From NCBI GenBank assembly GCA_036873755.1, contig JAVTVY010019618.1:1-64000 (forward strand): a DNA stretch of 64,000 nucleotides. Direction: 5' to 3'. This document shows, one piece after another, positions 31,531 to 43,624 of this stretch. The notes under the pieces were generated by a model. It was not told the origin of the DNA. It made no database searches and saw nothing but the letters and a program-made list of their open reading frames with translations. The DNA comes from Hanleya hanleyi (taxonomy: Eukaryota; Mollusca; Polyplacophora; Lepidopleurida; Hanleyidae). Every line of letters starts with the position of its first letter. Within the stretch, counting starts at the first letter, position 1. The position numbers were made by a program, and so were the translations under genes.

Positions 31531-34489
31531 TCAATTAACGCAGATAGAATAATGCTGGATGGTTGTGCAGGGTTGTCCAATATACTGCAGGTTTACGATG
31601 AAACGTTTCATGTCGAATGAGATAGTCAACATAACAAATTATATGCATTCATTTCATATATTTTATTGTATAAAACAGAAACGTATAGACAGCTATACAC
31701 ACAAAACAGAAACGTATATACAGCTATACACACAAGGGATTATTATGTTGTCATGTCATACATTTTATTATATAAAATAGAAACATTTATAGGGAACTGC
31801 AACCAGCACATGCACGTGGCATCCATGTTTTTCTCAACAGATCAAGTGTCTTTTATAACTTTTTATCTCCCCATTCAATTTTGATTTCATCGTGTCCAAA
31901 ATCACCTTGCTGGTAAAATATGAAAAGTCATCAAATTAGCAAAGAAATTGTTATCAAGTTATCAATGTGTCAAGTTATCCTGAAACTATTCAGAGGTTAT
32001 CCTCATAATTTAAATGGGTAGAATGGTATAAAATTGTTGTGACATTAGCGAAAAAGTATGATTAGAATAATCTTAAAAATATTACACTACATTCAACTGG
32101 CGTATTGCTGATATTAGTGAATGTGACGATAACCAGGATGATTTGCATTGAAATATCATAGAAATGTGATGTTATTGTTATTGGTGTGCCCTCTGCAAAA
32201 ACCAAACATGTGCCGCTCACTGAATAAAGATTATTTGGGTCCAGTAGCACCAAAGTCATTCGAGTCATTTGTTATTAATGTAAAATACACATTCTTGAAT
32301 GCATGTTATGAGTATTATAAAGCAATATAAATTATGATACTTAAGCAGTATTCATGGATTTGAAGCAAAATATTTTGAAGTGGGATCCAGAATTATGGAT
32401 CAACACTAAATGAAAACGCAATCACAATTGAAAAAATATTGAGAATGTACACTAATATGATTTTAACAATGTTCGTCATCCAGTTATATTGGTCATGTAA
32501 TATTGCCTGATGCTATTTCCTCTTTGGCGAAGAAGTAATTCAACAATAGGCACTGCATGATTTCCATGATCACATGTCTGCTCCGAGTCGATGAAATGTG
32601 CGCCTCGAACATGTCCGATTGGTTGCATCTGAGGAGAAAAAAATTGTTTAAAACGTTTTAAATGAAATGAATGAATGAAATGTTCTCATTTTTCAAGATG
32701 TGGGTACAGATGTACAATTGAATTATGCAGCAATCCTTAGCCTTGGTCAAGAATAGTGCAATAAATATACAATTAAAATATAGCTTGTTATCATGGTTAC
32801 GGTGATAGGAAATCTAATCATAATTTATCCTGCTTTTCCTGGTCACATTTTTATCATAGCAAATATCGGTTATGCCAACAGTGTATTTGTTATTAATTTA
32901 TTTAAATAAATATTCCTTTGCGATTTCATCAGAACTTTGGTATGGAAATATTCTCAAATCTTCTGGAAATATAAGCAGGAAACGATAAACATTTCAAAAC
33001 AACAAGTGAGGATGTCAACTGATTTATTGAGAGCTAACATCCCCCCCCCCACCAAACTTCCTAGCAAGTTAAATCCTACTGTTTGACATGAACAGGAAAT
33101 ACACAAGCAGTGGTGTGATATAACCTATATATCTCACCCTCCGGGGGATTTCCTCCAGGGTTGCATGGCCAATCTTCACATGAGGTCCCCAAGCCTGGGC
33201 TTTTGCAGCTGACAATGCAACAATGGCAAATCACACTGCCTTGATGAACCTGGGTAGATCTGAAAGGAATTTTGAGACAGATCGAGTTATGGATATTTCT
33301 TTGTGAATTCCAGGCTAAATGAGTCATTAATTTTGACTGCAAATATAAGGTGAAGTGCTGCAGTAGTTACTGAGAAGAGTATCAATTGTTAAATAGTTAA
33401 AGCTCATAGAGGGTCCACATTACAACATTCTGAGTTTAACTAGAAATTAGAATTGTTTTGCTAATTAAGTTATAACATTATAATTATATTTATAACTTAC
33501 TTACCGTCACTACATGTAGCTTCACTCATCACCATCTGCAATACAGTTCTTTAAACCTCAATAGTTCCAGCTTAACATGAACAAATCAACTTTCTTTTTG
33601 CACTCTATCCTCCATGTTTTTCTGCTGTTGTTGTTCTCATATGACAGCATGGTGGCGACACTAGTGGCCAATTAAAATATACCGGTACAGGGGAGATAAC
33701 TCTCCTCGAATTGTTGAATTAATGCCAGCAAGTAAATTGCTAATGTAATAGACTACCAGGAAAATAGAATAATATTATCTGTATATAATTGGTGATAATG
33801 AAGAGGGTAGAGTATTCATTAATGGACATTTTTTTCTTGAAAATCATGTTAGAACTGATGTATTCTCTAAAATTATTTTCTTCATTATGTCCAATTTTAT
33901 TATAAAATCTTTGGATTGGACTGATTATTAATTAATTATTTATTAAACTTATTAATTTTATTATAAAATCTAAATTCAGCAAGATTTCTTACACAAATAT
34001 GATACTATTTTGATAACACTATGTAGAGATTGATATTATTGATATCTTTATTTTATTCGAATGAAAACCCATATGTCACTAATATGATCTCTGAAGTCTT
34101 ACGTAAAGTTTGTGTATTTTTCAATTCAAGCTGTTGTTGTTGTTGTTATTCAATGAAGAATTCGTCGTATTTTGTCGCTGTATCCAAACACCAAAATAGT
34201 TATATTGATAACTTGTATCATCGTTTAGATAACATATTGAAAAACAAATGTAGTACTTTGACAGAATTTCCCAATCAGGTTTGAAGGTAAACTATTATCA
34301 GATAGATTTTTTTTAATTTTCAAGAACAATTTTCTTACGTGAGTGAAACAGATGAGGTTCTCCCTATGATTGATTCAGTAGAGAAGTACAATTTTGGTAT
34401 ATATCATGATAATACGCCTGCCATTTTTAAAAGAGAAAGTGCTAACCATATCTTCAACTGGAGATCCAATGTTGTGGATATTCTGTAAA

Positions 34490-34735
34490 ACTGTCTTGTA
34501 AAAATACTTTCCAAAAGCAAACAAATTTTTTCCTACAGGCAAACTTATTCTTACAAGATCATGTAGGACAGCTGTCCTGCAGGATCTTACAAGATCTTGT
34601 AGGACAGCCAGCTTTGTCCTTCAGGATCTTGTAAGATCGTGTAGGACAAAAAAACTGTCTTGTAAGATCTTACAAGATCTTGTAAGAAAATTTCAAATCC
34701 TACAAGATCTTACAAGATTTTTTGGTAAGGGCATG
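34490..34735. repeat. inverted partner array
   Basis: The same CTTACAAGATCTTGTAGGAC vocabulary as 31,060-31,530 but inverted, ending AAGATTTTTTGGTAAGGG opposite CCCTTACCAAAAATTCTTG at the left arm. It supports one element spanning both. Confidence 0.75.
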
Positions 34736-35016
34736 TAGGCCATACCGCTATTCAGAGCGACAATGTAAACGGCCATCCGTAGTAACTGACGACCGATATG
34801 GGAACTGAAGACTGCATCTTGTAGCCCATGACATACTCATTCAATATACCAATACACAAGTTCGAAGTGTTTATATTATCGATTCTGGCAAGTTAGACCG
34901 CTATTCAGATAGGCCAGGCCGCTGTTCAGACCGACATATAAACGATCATTCATAGTAGAGCCACCTGGTGTCCGAAACACGAAATGAAGACTCCATCGTG
35001 CAACTGGATTTTTACC

Positions 35017-35039
35017 TCCGTCGATCAGACGGAGGTCTA
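35017..35039. other. perfect 9-bp hairpin
   Basis: ACCTCCGTC-gatca-GACGGAGGT, immediately outside the right arm of the preceding element. Confidence 0.6.
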
Positions 35040-38000
35040 GGAGAGTAACGTGAAATCTACCGCCAAATAATTGTCATATGGGGAACCCATCACTCATGGG
35101 ATTTCCAATAGGGATTGCTATGGTTCCCGACGAAATTTTGAAGCCAACTTGTTGGACACTATTGAAATAATGGGGTTCCCCACTGCAATGCATTGCAATG
35201 GGCCTTGCTTCTGTAGTCGGGTTTCACCTCCCATCCACCGGGATATTTAACATGGCGGCCCTCCAGCTTGTAGAGATGGACAATGCGATTTTTTGCCATT
35301 TTTCTGGTAACTTTATTGTCGCCATTTGATGTCATTACAACTCAATGATTCATAGTACACCACCCGTCATTTCTGTATATCGTAAAGTATTTGTCGGCTG
35401 ATGACTTATGTCGAAGCCAACCAAATAGTCTAAGCTGTTGTTGTTGCATATCAAACTGACTGACTGACTGGAAGACATCAGCACAATCGACGATGCCCTG
35501 ATTTTTCTGATACTTTTATTCTTTCAGTTGATGATATCCACCAGCCTGGTTGTTTAAAAACAGTTATTCTAGATTTTGCTGATAAATTATATTTCCGGGG
35601 TGGGGTGGGGCGGGGGGGCTATTTATCTTGGCATTTGGCAGTTGAATAATGATTTGATTTCGCAGAAGCACCAAATTGATCTACCTGCGTGAGTCTGTAA
35701 ACTTATTTAATAAAGCTGATAAATAATATACATATACTTTTCTTTTCATTTATCCTAACAGTTTAGTGACATCCACATTGTGTGCTGACACTTGTTGATG
35801 AAGAATAATTTGCTTGTTAAAACCTGATAATATTCTGAAAACTTATTCTGAATTGTAGCTGAAACAAAGGAGTGTCTACATTCCACATGTAGGCCTACAT
35901 TATTGAGATTTTTGACTGATAGCATGGATGGAACCTTTCCCAATTTTTTTTTTTTTTTTTTTTTTTAGTTTTAAGCCTTGGACATACCACTGGGCATTTA
36001 TTTGCCATACGATCACATTTCACATGCTTTGTTCAGCCCCGTGATCTGGAACCAAACAGACATTATCACTAGATGAAATAAGGAGATCATGATATACATT
36101 TCAGGTTTTACCGATGCCAAATGACTTGAACAGAAGACAATTAGACAAAAAGAAAATCAATAAATATATCAATAAATAATAAATTACATAGAAAATTGTC
36201 TTGTCTTTGCAAGGGGGACATCAGACAACACAGACCATTCATTCAAATTTCGCCTTCCATTGGGGAGACAGAAATATTCCTCAAACACAGTATAAATATT
36301 CTCTTTTGTGATCTAATTTTCGTTTGTCAAAATATTGCTCCATAGAGAAGTTACTGATATAAACAATCCTGTTCTAGAATATGATATACTGGATTATTAT
36401 CATGCTCATGCCACTAACATGAACTCCAATCCAACCAGTGGTCAAGGTCCATCATCGTTCTTCACAATTCATATTATTGATCACTCATAGATTGGATTAA
36501 GTTCTCATAGTACTCAGTTCTCATTTCATACATTTGCAAATTCTTGTAACATGGTCAGGTTCCAGTTCTATTAAGTACACGTATGAAAGGTGCGAACTGG
36601 TATGATGGATTTCATCTTGCTGTGTATGACGGAAGAATGAAATATAATGAAGGCCATCAACATTTTCAATGAAGTGGGTTTTGATAATAAATATGTATAC
36701 AATTGATTCCAACTTGCAGTTCATGGATTCAGCACTTCTGATATCAGATGCAACAGGAGACTGTTACACAATGGATGTACTGGATGATTGGTTCAGCTGT
36801 GTCAGAAAGGTGTGGAATGACAGAGGTGGTGAAAATCAGAGCCAGTGATTGGCCACAACCCCCCCTCCCCCTCCCCCCACATTGGATATCAGCTGATTCC
36901 TCAGGAAATAAACATTACGCATGTAATGACCACCGGCAGAGTGATACATGTGTCAATCGGTCAGACCTTTTCAATGATGCCCAGTTCTAACTTAAAACAA
37001 CCATGCCGGAATTCATTCCTTCTCTCAGAATAATTGGATCTAACTTTTACAAAACCTGCAGCTCCCAATAGCTCCTGGATCTAGACCACATAAATGACCA
37101 GATTCATGAAAGTTGAAGTCCTGCAGCATGCTCCACAAATATCACCAAAGGTCATAAAACTTTCTGGTCTGCATCAGTGTGGATCTTCCCTTTTTTTTTT
37201 TTTTTTTTAAATTTTTTTTTTACAAAATTATCTCCCTTGACCAGGTGAGGACTTGAATGTGTCTGAAATGATTTAGCTTCTAGAAAAAAGACTTCATTTC
37301 CTGAGTAGAGGTAAAAACCGAACATATTTTGATTATTTTATTCAAATTTCAATTCCACTTCTGGTATATGTACATGTATAAAATACATACAGAATGAACT
37401 GCATACAGAATAACACAAAGAACAGGTATATGTATCTCATTACATTCTTAACCAAAGATCAATACCTGGGTGATATTACAACAATACCATGGTGTTATAT
37501 ATTGTTATGATTGGCTTAACTTTAGCTGCTGAAGATATTTCTAATTTGAGGGTAATGAGCAATCATACTAAATTTATTTTCATAACTTCATTTATTTTCA
37601 CAATAAGCAACATAATCGAGATTAGCAAGTGAAGTTTTACAACATAATATAATACGCATCATGGGTCTCCTTCAGTTTAGTGTAGACATATATACCCTTG
37701 AATATCTGTTACCAAGATTCAGTCATAATATTGTCTGTATTATATTGATGTCGACAAGGAATATACATAATTATTTGATAGTATTATTAATTGTATGTTG
37801 TTTATGATTAACATGAACTTTTATTCGCTGGAATCCAGCCATTTGTTCCATATGGGCAATATTCTCATCAGCCATCACCATTCAATATGAATGTGATACA
37901 GGTACAAGTCCATGGTAATTGATACATTATGGTGAAGGTGACCTGTAACACCAGTATACAAAATTATTCCGAGCTCATTGAATCATCATCACATGATGGT

Positions 38001-39429
38001 GAGACAGATACGAACGGAGTGTCGGTAAAATCACATGTGTTTTGTAGAGGATTCTGTCAATGAGGATGCTATACTGTACACATACAAAATATGAAGTGTT
38101 GATGTGTAGGGCCTATAGCACAAAATCACGAGCAAGTTGATAAAACTAGGCTCACAGGGTCTCATTTCTGCCGCTAACGTGTTGATTTGGGTGGGGGCGT
38201 CCTCTCAGGGGGAGGTGTGGGTGAGAAGGGGCCTAATGTCTCAAGCAGTATTCCAGGTTTTCAATCAATATACTCTCTTCCATACCTCAATATTTCAAGC
38301 ACGTGAAATCAAACAAAAATTATTTGCGGAGAATGTGACTTCCACATCCCTAGCTGGACATGCTAGTGGGGAACCCTCAATCTCAGGTTAATTACCATGG
38401 TGAAGTTAACGTCCAACAAATGCAAAATTGAGCTTGGCATCCGGCCCTATGTTATTCAGTGATGTATTCCCCTACGGACCCTGTTGCCTCGACGGAGGTC
38501 TTTGCGCTCATCCAGCGCTTGTTACCCCTGTCCAAGCGCAGAAATAGACACAAATTACGATTGTTCTACAAAATAGTAAACATGAACATCCCGATTTGTT
38601 TGTCCTCTCTTATTCCCCCTTGATATTCTGCTATGACGGGTTATATCAACTACAGACTAGCAATGCTATTACAGTCCCGCATACCTCATTTCTTCGGTTA
38701 TTCGCATGTGAAATACTCTGTAGGTAAATATTCGTGTATCACCTCCATATTCTTCTTTTTGTCGCATATTGTCACGAGACGATAGGTTGGAGCTTTCGCT
38801 TTATTACATTGGTAATAGTAAAGCTCAGATTATATATGTACGGTTGAGATTTCACTTAGCGCACATATATACTCAATACATCTCTGAAAGATCATTCTGT
38901 GCCTGTGAGTATTTCTTTCTCTTCTATCTCATTTATGCCACTGCTAGAAGTCAAATACTTGGGAATAAACTATCGCGATGTTGAGACCGTTTTATTTGAT
39001 AACCAATTCTAGATATAGAAGAAAACACAACTATTTGTGTCCATAACGTCATCTGGCAGTCTGAAAGATTCCTGGAGTAATTTTGAACTATACTGATGTC
39101 TGAACCGCAAAATAGTACGCCATATTCAATCTCTCCTGCCATTACTTGCTAGAAGATATCATGGTTATATTATCATAAAATGAATACACGATGAATTAAA
39201 CGAACGGAAGTACAAGTTTATTGCAAAAGTACATTAAATTTGTCATATTGTATTTAATAAGTATTATTGTGTACATATAGGCATATCTAAAATAATCACT
39301 GGTGCATATTAAATTCAAGTATTTAGCTATTTTCCCCGCCAGTATAAGTAGGTACAGTCGATGGAATATAATCGAGGAATCATGCCATTTACACAAAGAG
39401 GTTCGTAAACATTTCATTATTTCTAAAGA
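35040..39429. other. AT-rich intergenic stretch, no gene seen
   Basis: I see no supported coding frame or RNA. Contents: G-rich run GGGGTGGGGTGGGGCGGGGG near 35,596-35,617, poly-T runs at about 35,946-35,966 and 37,191-37,220, and scattered short open frames without family resemblance. Confidence 0.5.
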
Positions 39430-39900
39430 CAATAATCCCAAGCAATATATTGTGGCAAGGTATCAAAATACCCCAAAATTCGTTAAGTCATTCTAATTGC
39501 ACTGCGTGGAAACAAAATCCCAAGTTGTCTTCCAGGCGGTACTACCTAGATGTATGGTTGTAGCCTATGTGGACGGAACACAACTTGTGGTAAGATACCC
39601 ATACACCAAACTTGAAAAGAAGCCATCCAGGCGTTCTAAGTATAGACTGCGGAAACGGAATATCAAGTTGGTTCCAGGTGGTGCCACCTACACAGTATGA
39701 GCATATCTGGATGAAACGCGATTCCTGGTGACGAAACTTGTGACATGACATTCTCATACCAAATTTTGAAAGAATGTCTTAAGTCGACTCTAATTTTATT
39801 GTCCGGAAACAAAATTTCCAGCTCCCCCCCCCCCTCAGGTGGAAATATGTAGATGAAGCAACAAGCGACATATTGTGGCAAGGTATCCACATACTACTTG
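39430..39900. repeat. ~143-bp satellite, inverted block of about three units
   Basis: The opposite-strand version of the 25,705-27,095 satellite. Cores CCAGGCGGTACTACCTAG (39,531), CCAGGTGGTGCCACCTAC (39,675) and a decayed one near 39,834 are spaced about 144 and 158 bp. Flanking text 'TGTGGCAAGGTATC' and 'GGAAACAAAAT' corresponds to unit segments seen there. Confidence 0.75.
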
Positions 39901-40194
39901 TTTTATGAAGAATCCGTTAAATCATTTTAATTTCATTAAAATGAAATGAAATGACCTTCTTGACATACTTAAACAAGAATTTTATTTGACGTTCGCTATA
40001 TAGCTTAAATATTTCTTTGGAGAAATGTATGCATGTACGGTACGGCTAATCCACCAAGTTATTTATATGACCATAGTACAGATATGAATGAATTAATGAT
40101 TGAGTAGTAATGAGCAATGACTGTAAACCAATCACTCAATGTGCTATACCTGCAAATGGGAATAATAAAGCACATCAGAATTTGAAAAACGTGA

Positions 40195-41250
40195 TTGCCG
40201 GACAGTAGTAGGCATTTAGAGCATCGACAGATCATCGTTGAAGACATCTCTGTGCAGACGGCTGCCCAAGCACGACGTTGGGTTGGCATTGCTTTTGAGA
40301 TTGAGAGCCGAAAAACCACTGGAAATCTAACAGAATTTCTCCAATTGAGACGCTGTGTTTCTCAGGACTTGCATTTCCAAACATTTTATTTGAAGTTGTC
40401 TTCTCCTTTCAGATGATATTTCAGTGAGACAGATAAAATGGCAGCATTAAATCTCCTCTATTACAAGTAGGTACCCTCGCACCCTGCCCTCCCTTCCCTT
40501 CCCCGTCGTGATGTAGCTGAAAAATGTTGAAAACGACGTTAAACCCTATTCACTTACTCACTCATTCACTCCCTTTCAGATCGTAGAGTCCAGCATTGCC
40601 CATGAGCTCCAAATGATCGGGTCCGAGATAAACCCCTTTCTAAAAGCAAACTGTAAAATAAGAAGAACGAGCTTCTGAAATATCAGCAGAAGTGACCCTA
40701 GTGCTAACGACTGCCCAAACACCATGTAGGATTTGCCTTGCTTTAGAGATTGAGAACCGAAAAACTTCAGGAACCCTATAATGATTTCTCCAATTGAGAC
40801 ACTGCTTTTCTCAGATCTAACATTATCAAACAATGTATTTGACATGGTCTTCTCCGCTTGTGATTGTGGAGTCTCGCATTGCCCCTGAGCTTCCAATATG
40901 CGGGTCTGAGATAAACCCATTGCTAAAAGCAAATTGTAAAATAAGCATTACGAGTTCCTGAAATGTCAGCATGTTCTGCTTTTTGGCCTTTGAGACAAGA
41001 CCCTCGCCCTCTGCCCGCCTCAGGATAAACACAACTAATGGGATCAAGCCCCGATTCAGAATGTATGATCAAGCATTCGGAATTACGCAACACAAGTCCC
41101 TTCGCTACGTTCTCTCATCTCTATGTATACGTAATGCATTGCTTTCCTTATTTTATCAAGAGGCATACATTACTTCAGGGAAGCTTACAGCTCTCTTGTC
41201 TTCAGTACTGTATGATACCACATACCAAGAAACATATTAGATGCTATGCA
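40195..41250 (-). pseudogene. two partial copies of the RdRP last exon
   Basis: 41,250-40,680 (minus) corresponds to about 42,780-42,130 of the RdRP last exon (for example AEKTMSNTLF, NVRSEKSSVSIGEI, FFGSQSLKQGKSYMVFG), with frameshifts. 40,680-40,580 begins a second copy (LILQFAFRKGFISDP), which continues at 40,400-40,195 after a SINE (40,440-40,575). Both are in the same orientation as the gene and lie just downstream, so they are tandem partial duplications. Neither is open throughout. Confidence 0.85.
40440..40575 (+). mobile_element. SINE tail fragment inside an RdRP duplicate
   Basis: CCGTCGTGATGTAGCTGAAA, ATGTTGAAAACGACGTTAAA and CTCACTCATTCACTC match the tail of the 5S-derived SINE at 17,218. 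It splits the second partial RdRP copy. Confidence 0.7.
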
Positions 41251-41800
41251 GTCTGTTTTTAGTCCAACTACCTTTGGTTTGGGCTTGAGGCCGTTTAAAA
41301 CTTTCGCGGTAATGTCCTGTTGCAATCCCTTTCACTAGCGTGTTGCAAGTCGTTTCTCTCGCGCAACATAATCGCTTGCGTCTATTTCTCTTCCATGTCT
41401 GCTTGGAAGGTATAGTGTAAACAGCGTCATACGTGGTTACGTGGTTATTGAGAGATGCATTTTTGTGGGCAACGAATGCCTGTTGAATATCGTATCTTAA
41501 GCCTATAATTGATAATTCTGGCAAGTGACGTGGTCAAAGATGAATCAAACCGGCGTTAATTTTGATTACTGTTCATAAAACAATTGAACTTCATGCTGAC
41601 AGGGGAATTTGCGTCGGACTGAATGCTGTCAGATATATTCTAGTCTCTGCGAAAACGTTTGATTATGAACTATTGATGGTGTATTCCCTTGTGGTTAATA
41701 CGGCAAGATTGTCTCTGGAGCAAATACATCTTTTCCTGAAAAAAAGCTCCCTGTGATGAACTTAGAGACGTCGGCCTCTGTTTTTCCCTGTCTTACTTCT

Positions 41801-43624
41801 TCAGCGTAAAATATCCTGAAGAATATTCGGAGTAGCCAGTAGGTCCTCAAGATCCAACATCGTGGTGCAATTTCCAGCCGCCCAAAGTCGCCCAGAGGGA
41901 TATTTCCCAGCACTGTCTCTGCGGATGGTGACTCCCGTTAAATTGTCTCCGAACATTTCCAGCAGAACGCCCTCTAAATATGAACAAAAACGCCGAATGC
42001 TTATCCACTCGTTGTTTGGAATGACTACACTTATCTCCTCAAGTTGTGATTCCAGAGATCCAGTAATCAGTTCCTGGACATCACCAGTGACTGCCAGACA
42101 GTGGTAAGCATTTAGAGCAACGGAGGATAATCGTTGAAGGGACCTCAGTGCTAACGACTGCCCAAACACCATGTAGGATTTGCCTTGTTTGAGAGATTGA
42201 GAGCCGAAAAACTTCAGGAATCCTATCAGGATTTCTCCAATTGAGACACTGCTTTTCTCAGATCTAACATTTTCAAACAATGTATTTGACATGGTCTTCT
42301 CCGCTAAGATCGTGGAGATCAGCATCGCCCCTGAGCTTCCAATATGCGGGTCAGAGATAAACCCCTTGCTAAAAGCAAATTGTAAAATAAGCATTACGAG
42401 TTCCTGAAATGTCAGCATGTTCTGCTTTCGGGCCATTGAAACAAGACCCTCGCCCTCTGCCCATCTAAGGAGGAACTGAACTAATGGGATCAAGCCGTTA
42501 TTCTGGTATAGGGAATTCAAGATCACACATTCTTGACGTGTGCGAGTTTCTGACTTGAATATGAATTGTCCAACACAGGTATCGGAGCTACGTTTTCTCA
42601 TCTCTATGTATCCGTCATGCATTGCTTTCGCTATTTTATCAATAGGCCTACTTGGCTTCAGGTGTTGACCAGTCGGCAATGAATATACCGAACTACCGTT
42701 AACATGGCCTAGTACATCAGAGACAATCCAAGGAAAGCTTAAAGCTCTCGTGTCTTCTGCACTGTATGACACCACGTACCAAGCAGACGCCTTGGCTATA
42801 ACTTCTTCTGGCAGAGTTTTCGTGTTTAATTTCTCCTCTCCTCCAAACTCAACGAAAAACATCGAACGAAACCGCTTCCATATTTCTTGCATCTGTAACT
42901 TCACGAGATGAATAGTTTCGAACTTTTCATCTCGCTGATTGATTCTCAAATGTAGACTTCTGATACACCCTGAGACAAGTTCTGCTTCTGATTTGATCCC
43001 GTATCGCCCCATCAATTGCCGGATGGTGTTGCTGTATCGTTCGTGGGTCTTTCGAGCTTCCGGCAAATAGAGCTCATGTCGTCTGTGGATAAGGTTTTCA
43101 TTGATGGACAATAAGTTTATACTCCTTGAATTCTCTTTATCTTCAAAACGCAAAAGGTTATCAAGTCTACGGCTGACATCATACATTTCGCCAAGTGCTC
43201 TCTTTGATTTGTAAACTGTGTTTTGTCCCTGCTTGCCCATGAAATTTGGGTACACCTGGGGTCGTTCATCATCATCTATTTCTGGGCAGTTTCCGGTTTT
43301 TGGAAAATCAACAGCCTCGGAATGTTTCTCTGCCAGAATTTGACAAACAGGAGAAAAAATGCCTTCTTCTTCGCTGTCGGCAAATGCTTTGTGTGCATTG
43401 GAAATCTGACCCAGTCGATCGTTTTGTATATATTCAGTGACAAACGTGATGATGTCGTTAAACTCGACCTGTCTGCCAAGGCTCTCTTTCACCGGAGGCA
43501 AGTAATTCATTGCTTCCGCATTACATACTGGGAAATAACGCAAGAAATCTGGAAGCCAAGTGACAAAGTATTCGTCCCCGTCAAGGTCCGATCCTGCCAT
43601 TTCATTCGGATGCGGCCTTGGTCC
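41801..43624 (-). CDS. RdRP exon 5: catalytic loop and C-terminal region
   Basis: The acceptor ttcctttttcatag-type (CCTTTTCATAG|GG) is at 43,625. The exon encodes GPRPHPNEM, the catalytic DLDGD, then the head and neck helices (IRQLMGRYGIKSEAELVSGC, EIWKRFRSMFFVEFGGEE, KASAWYVVSYSAEDTRALSF). After about codon 330 comes a C-terminal extension of roughly 270 residues (LVMLILQFAFSKGFISDP, IGFLKFFGSQSLKQGKSYM) that I do not recognise. Stop at 41,801-41,803. Confidence 0.88.
   Translation of the reverse strand, partial: GPRPHPNEMAGSDLDGDEYFVTWLPDFLRYFPVCNAEAMNYLPPVKESLGRQVEFNDIITFVTEYIQNDRLGQISNAHKAFADSEEEGIFSPVCQILAEKHSEAVDFPKTGNCPEIDDDERPQVYPNFMGKQGQNTVYKSKRALGEMYDVSRRLDNLLRFEDKENSRSINLLSINENLIHRRHELYLPEARKTHERYSNTIRQLMGRYGIKSEAELVSGCIRSLHLRINQRDEKFETIHLVKLQMQEIWKRFRSMFFVEFGGEEKLNTKTLPEEVIAKASAWYVVSYSAEDTRALSFPWIVSDVLGHVNGSSVYSLPTGQHLKPSRPIDKIAKAMHDGYIEMRKRSSDTCVGQFIFKSETRTRQECVILNSLYQNNGLIPLVQFLLRWAEGEGLVSMARKQNMLTFQELVMLILQFAFSKGFISDPHIGSSGAMLISTILAEKTMSNTLFENVRSEKSSVSIGEILIGFLKFFGSQSLKQGKSYMVFGQSLALRSLQRLSSVALNAYHCLAVTGDVQELITGSLESQLEEISVVIPNNEWISIRRFCSYLEGVLLEMFGDNLTGVTIRRDSAGKYPSGRLWAAGNCTTMLDLEDLLATPNILQDILR

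Larger units (their letters stand above)
30445..35010. mobile_element. ~4.6 kb element with long inverted repeats, no recognised protein
   Basis: The left arm has two direct subunits (30,450 and 30,625) each with TTTACATGTCGGTCTGAATA, AATATAAACACTTCG, GTCATGGGCT and a GGGGCGCTACTAT end. The right arm (34,735-35,010) holds the same units inverted (ACCGCTATTCAGA, CGAAGTGTTTATATTAT). Inside both arms lie arrays of TCTTACAAGATC palindromes. The ~3 kb centre (31,540-34,490) is AT-rich with no convincing frame, so the element is non-autonomous or its gene is unrecognisable. Confidence 0.65.
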
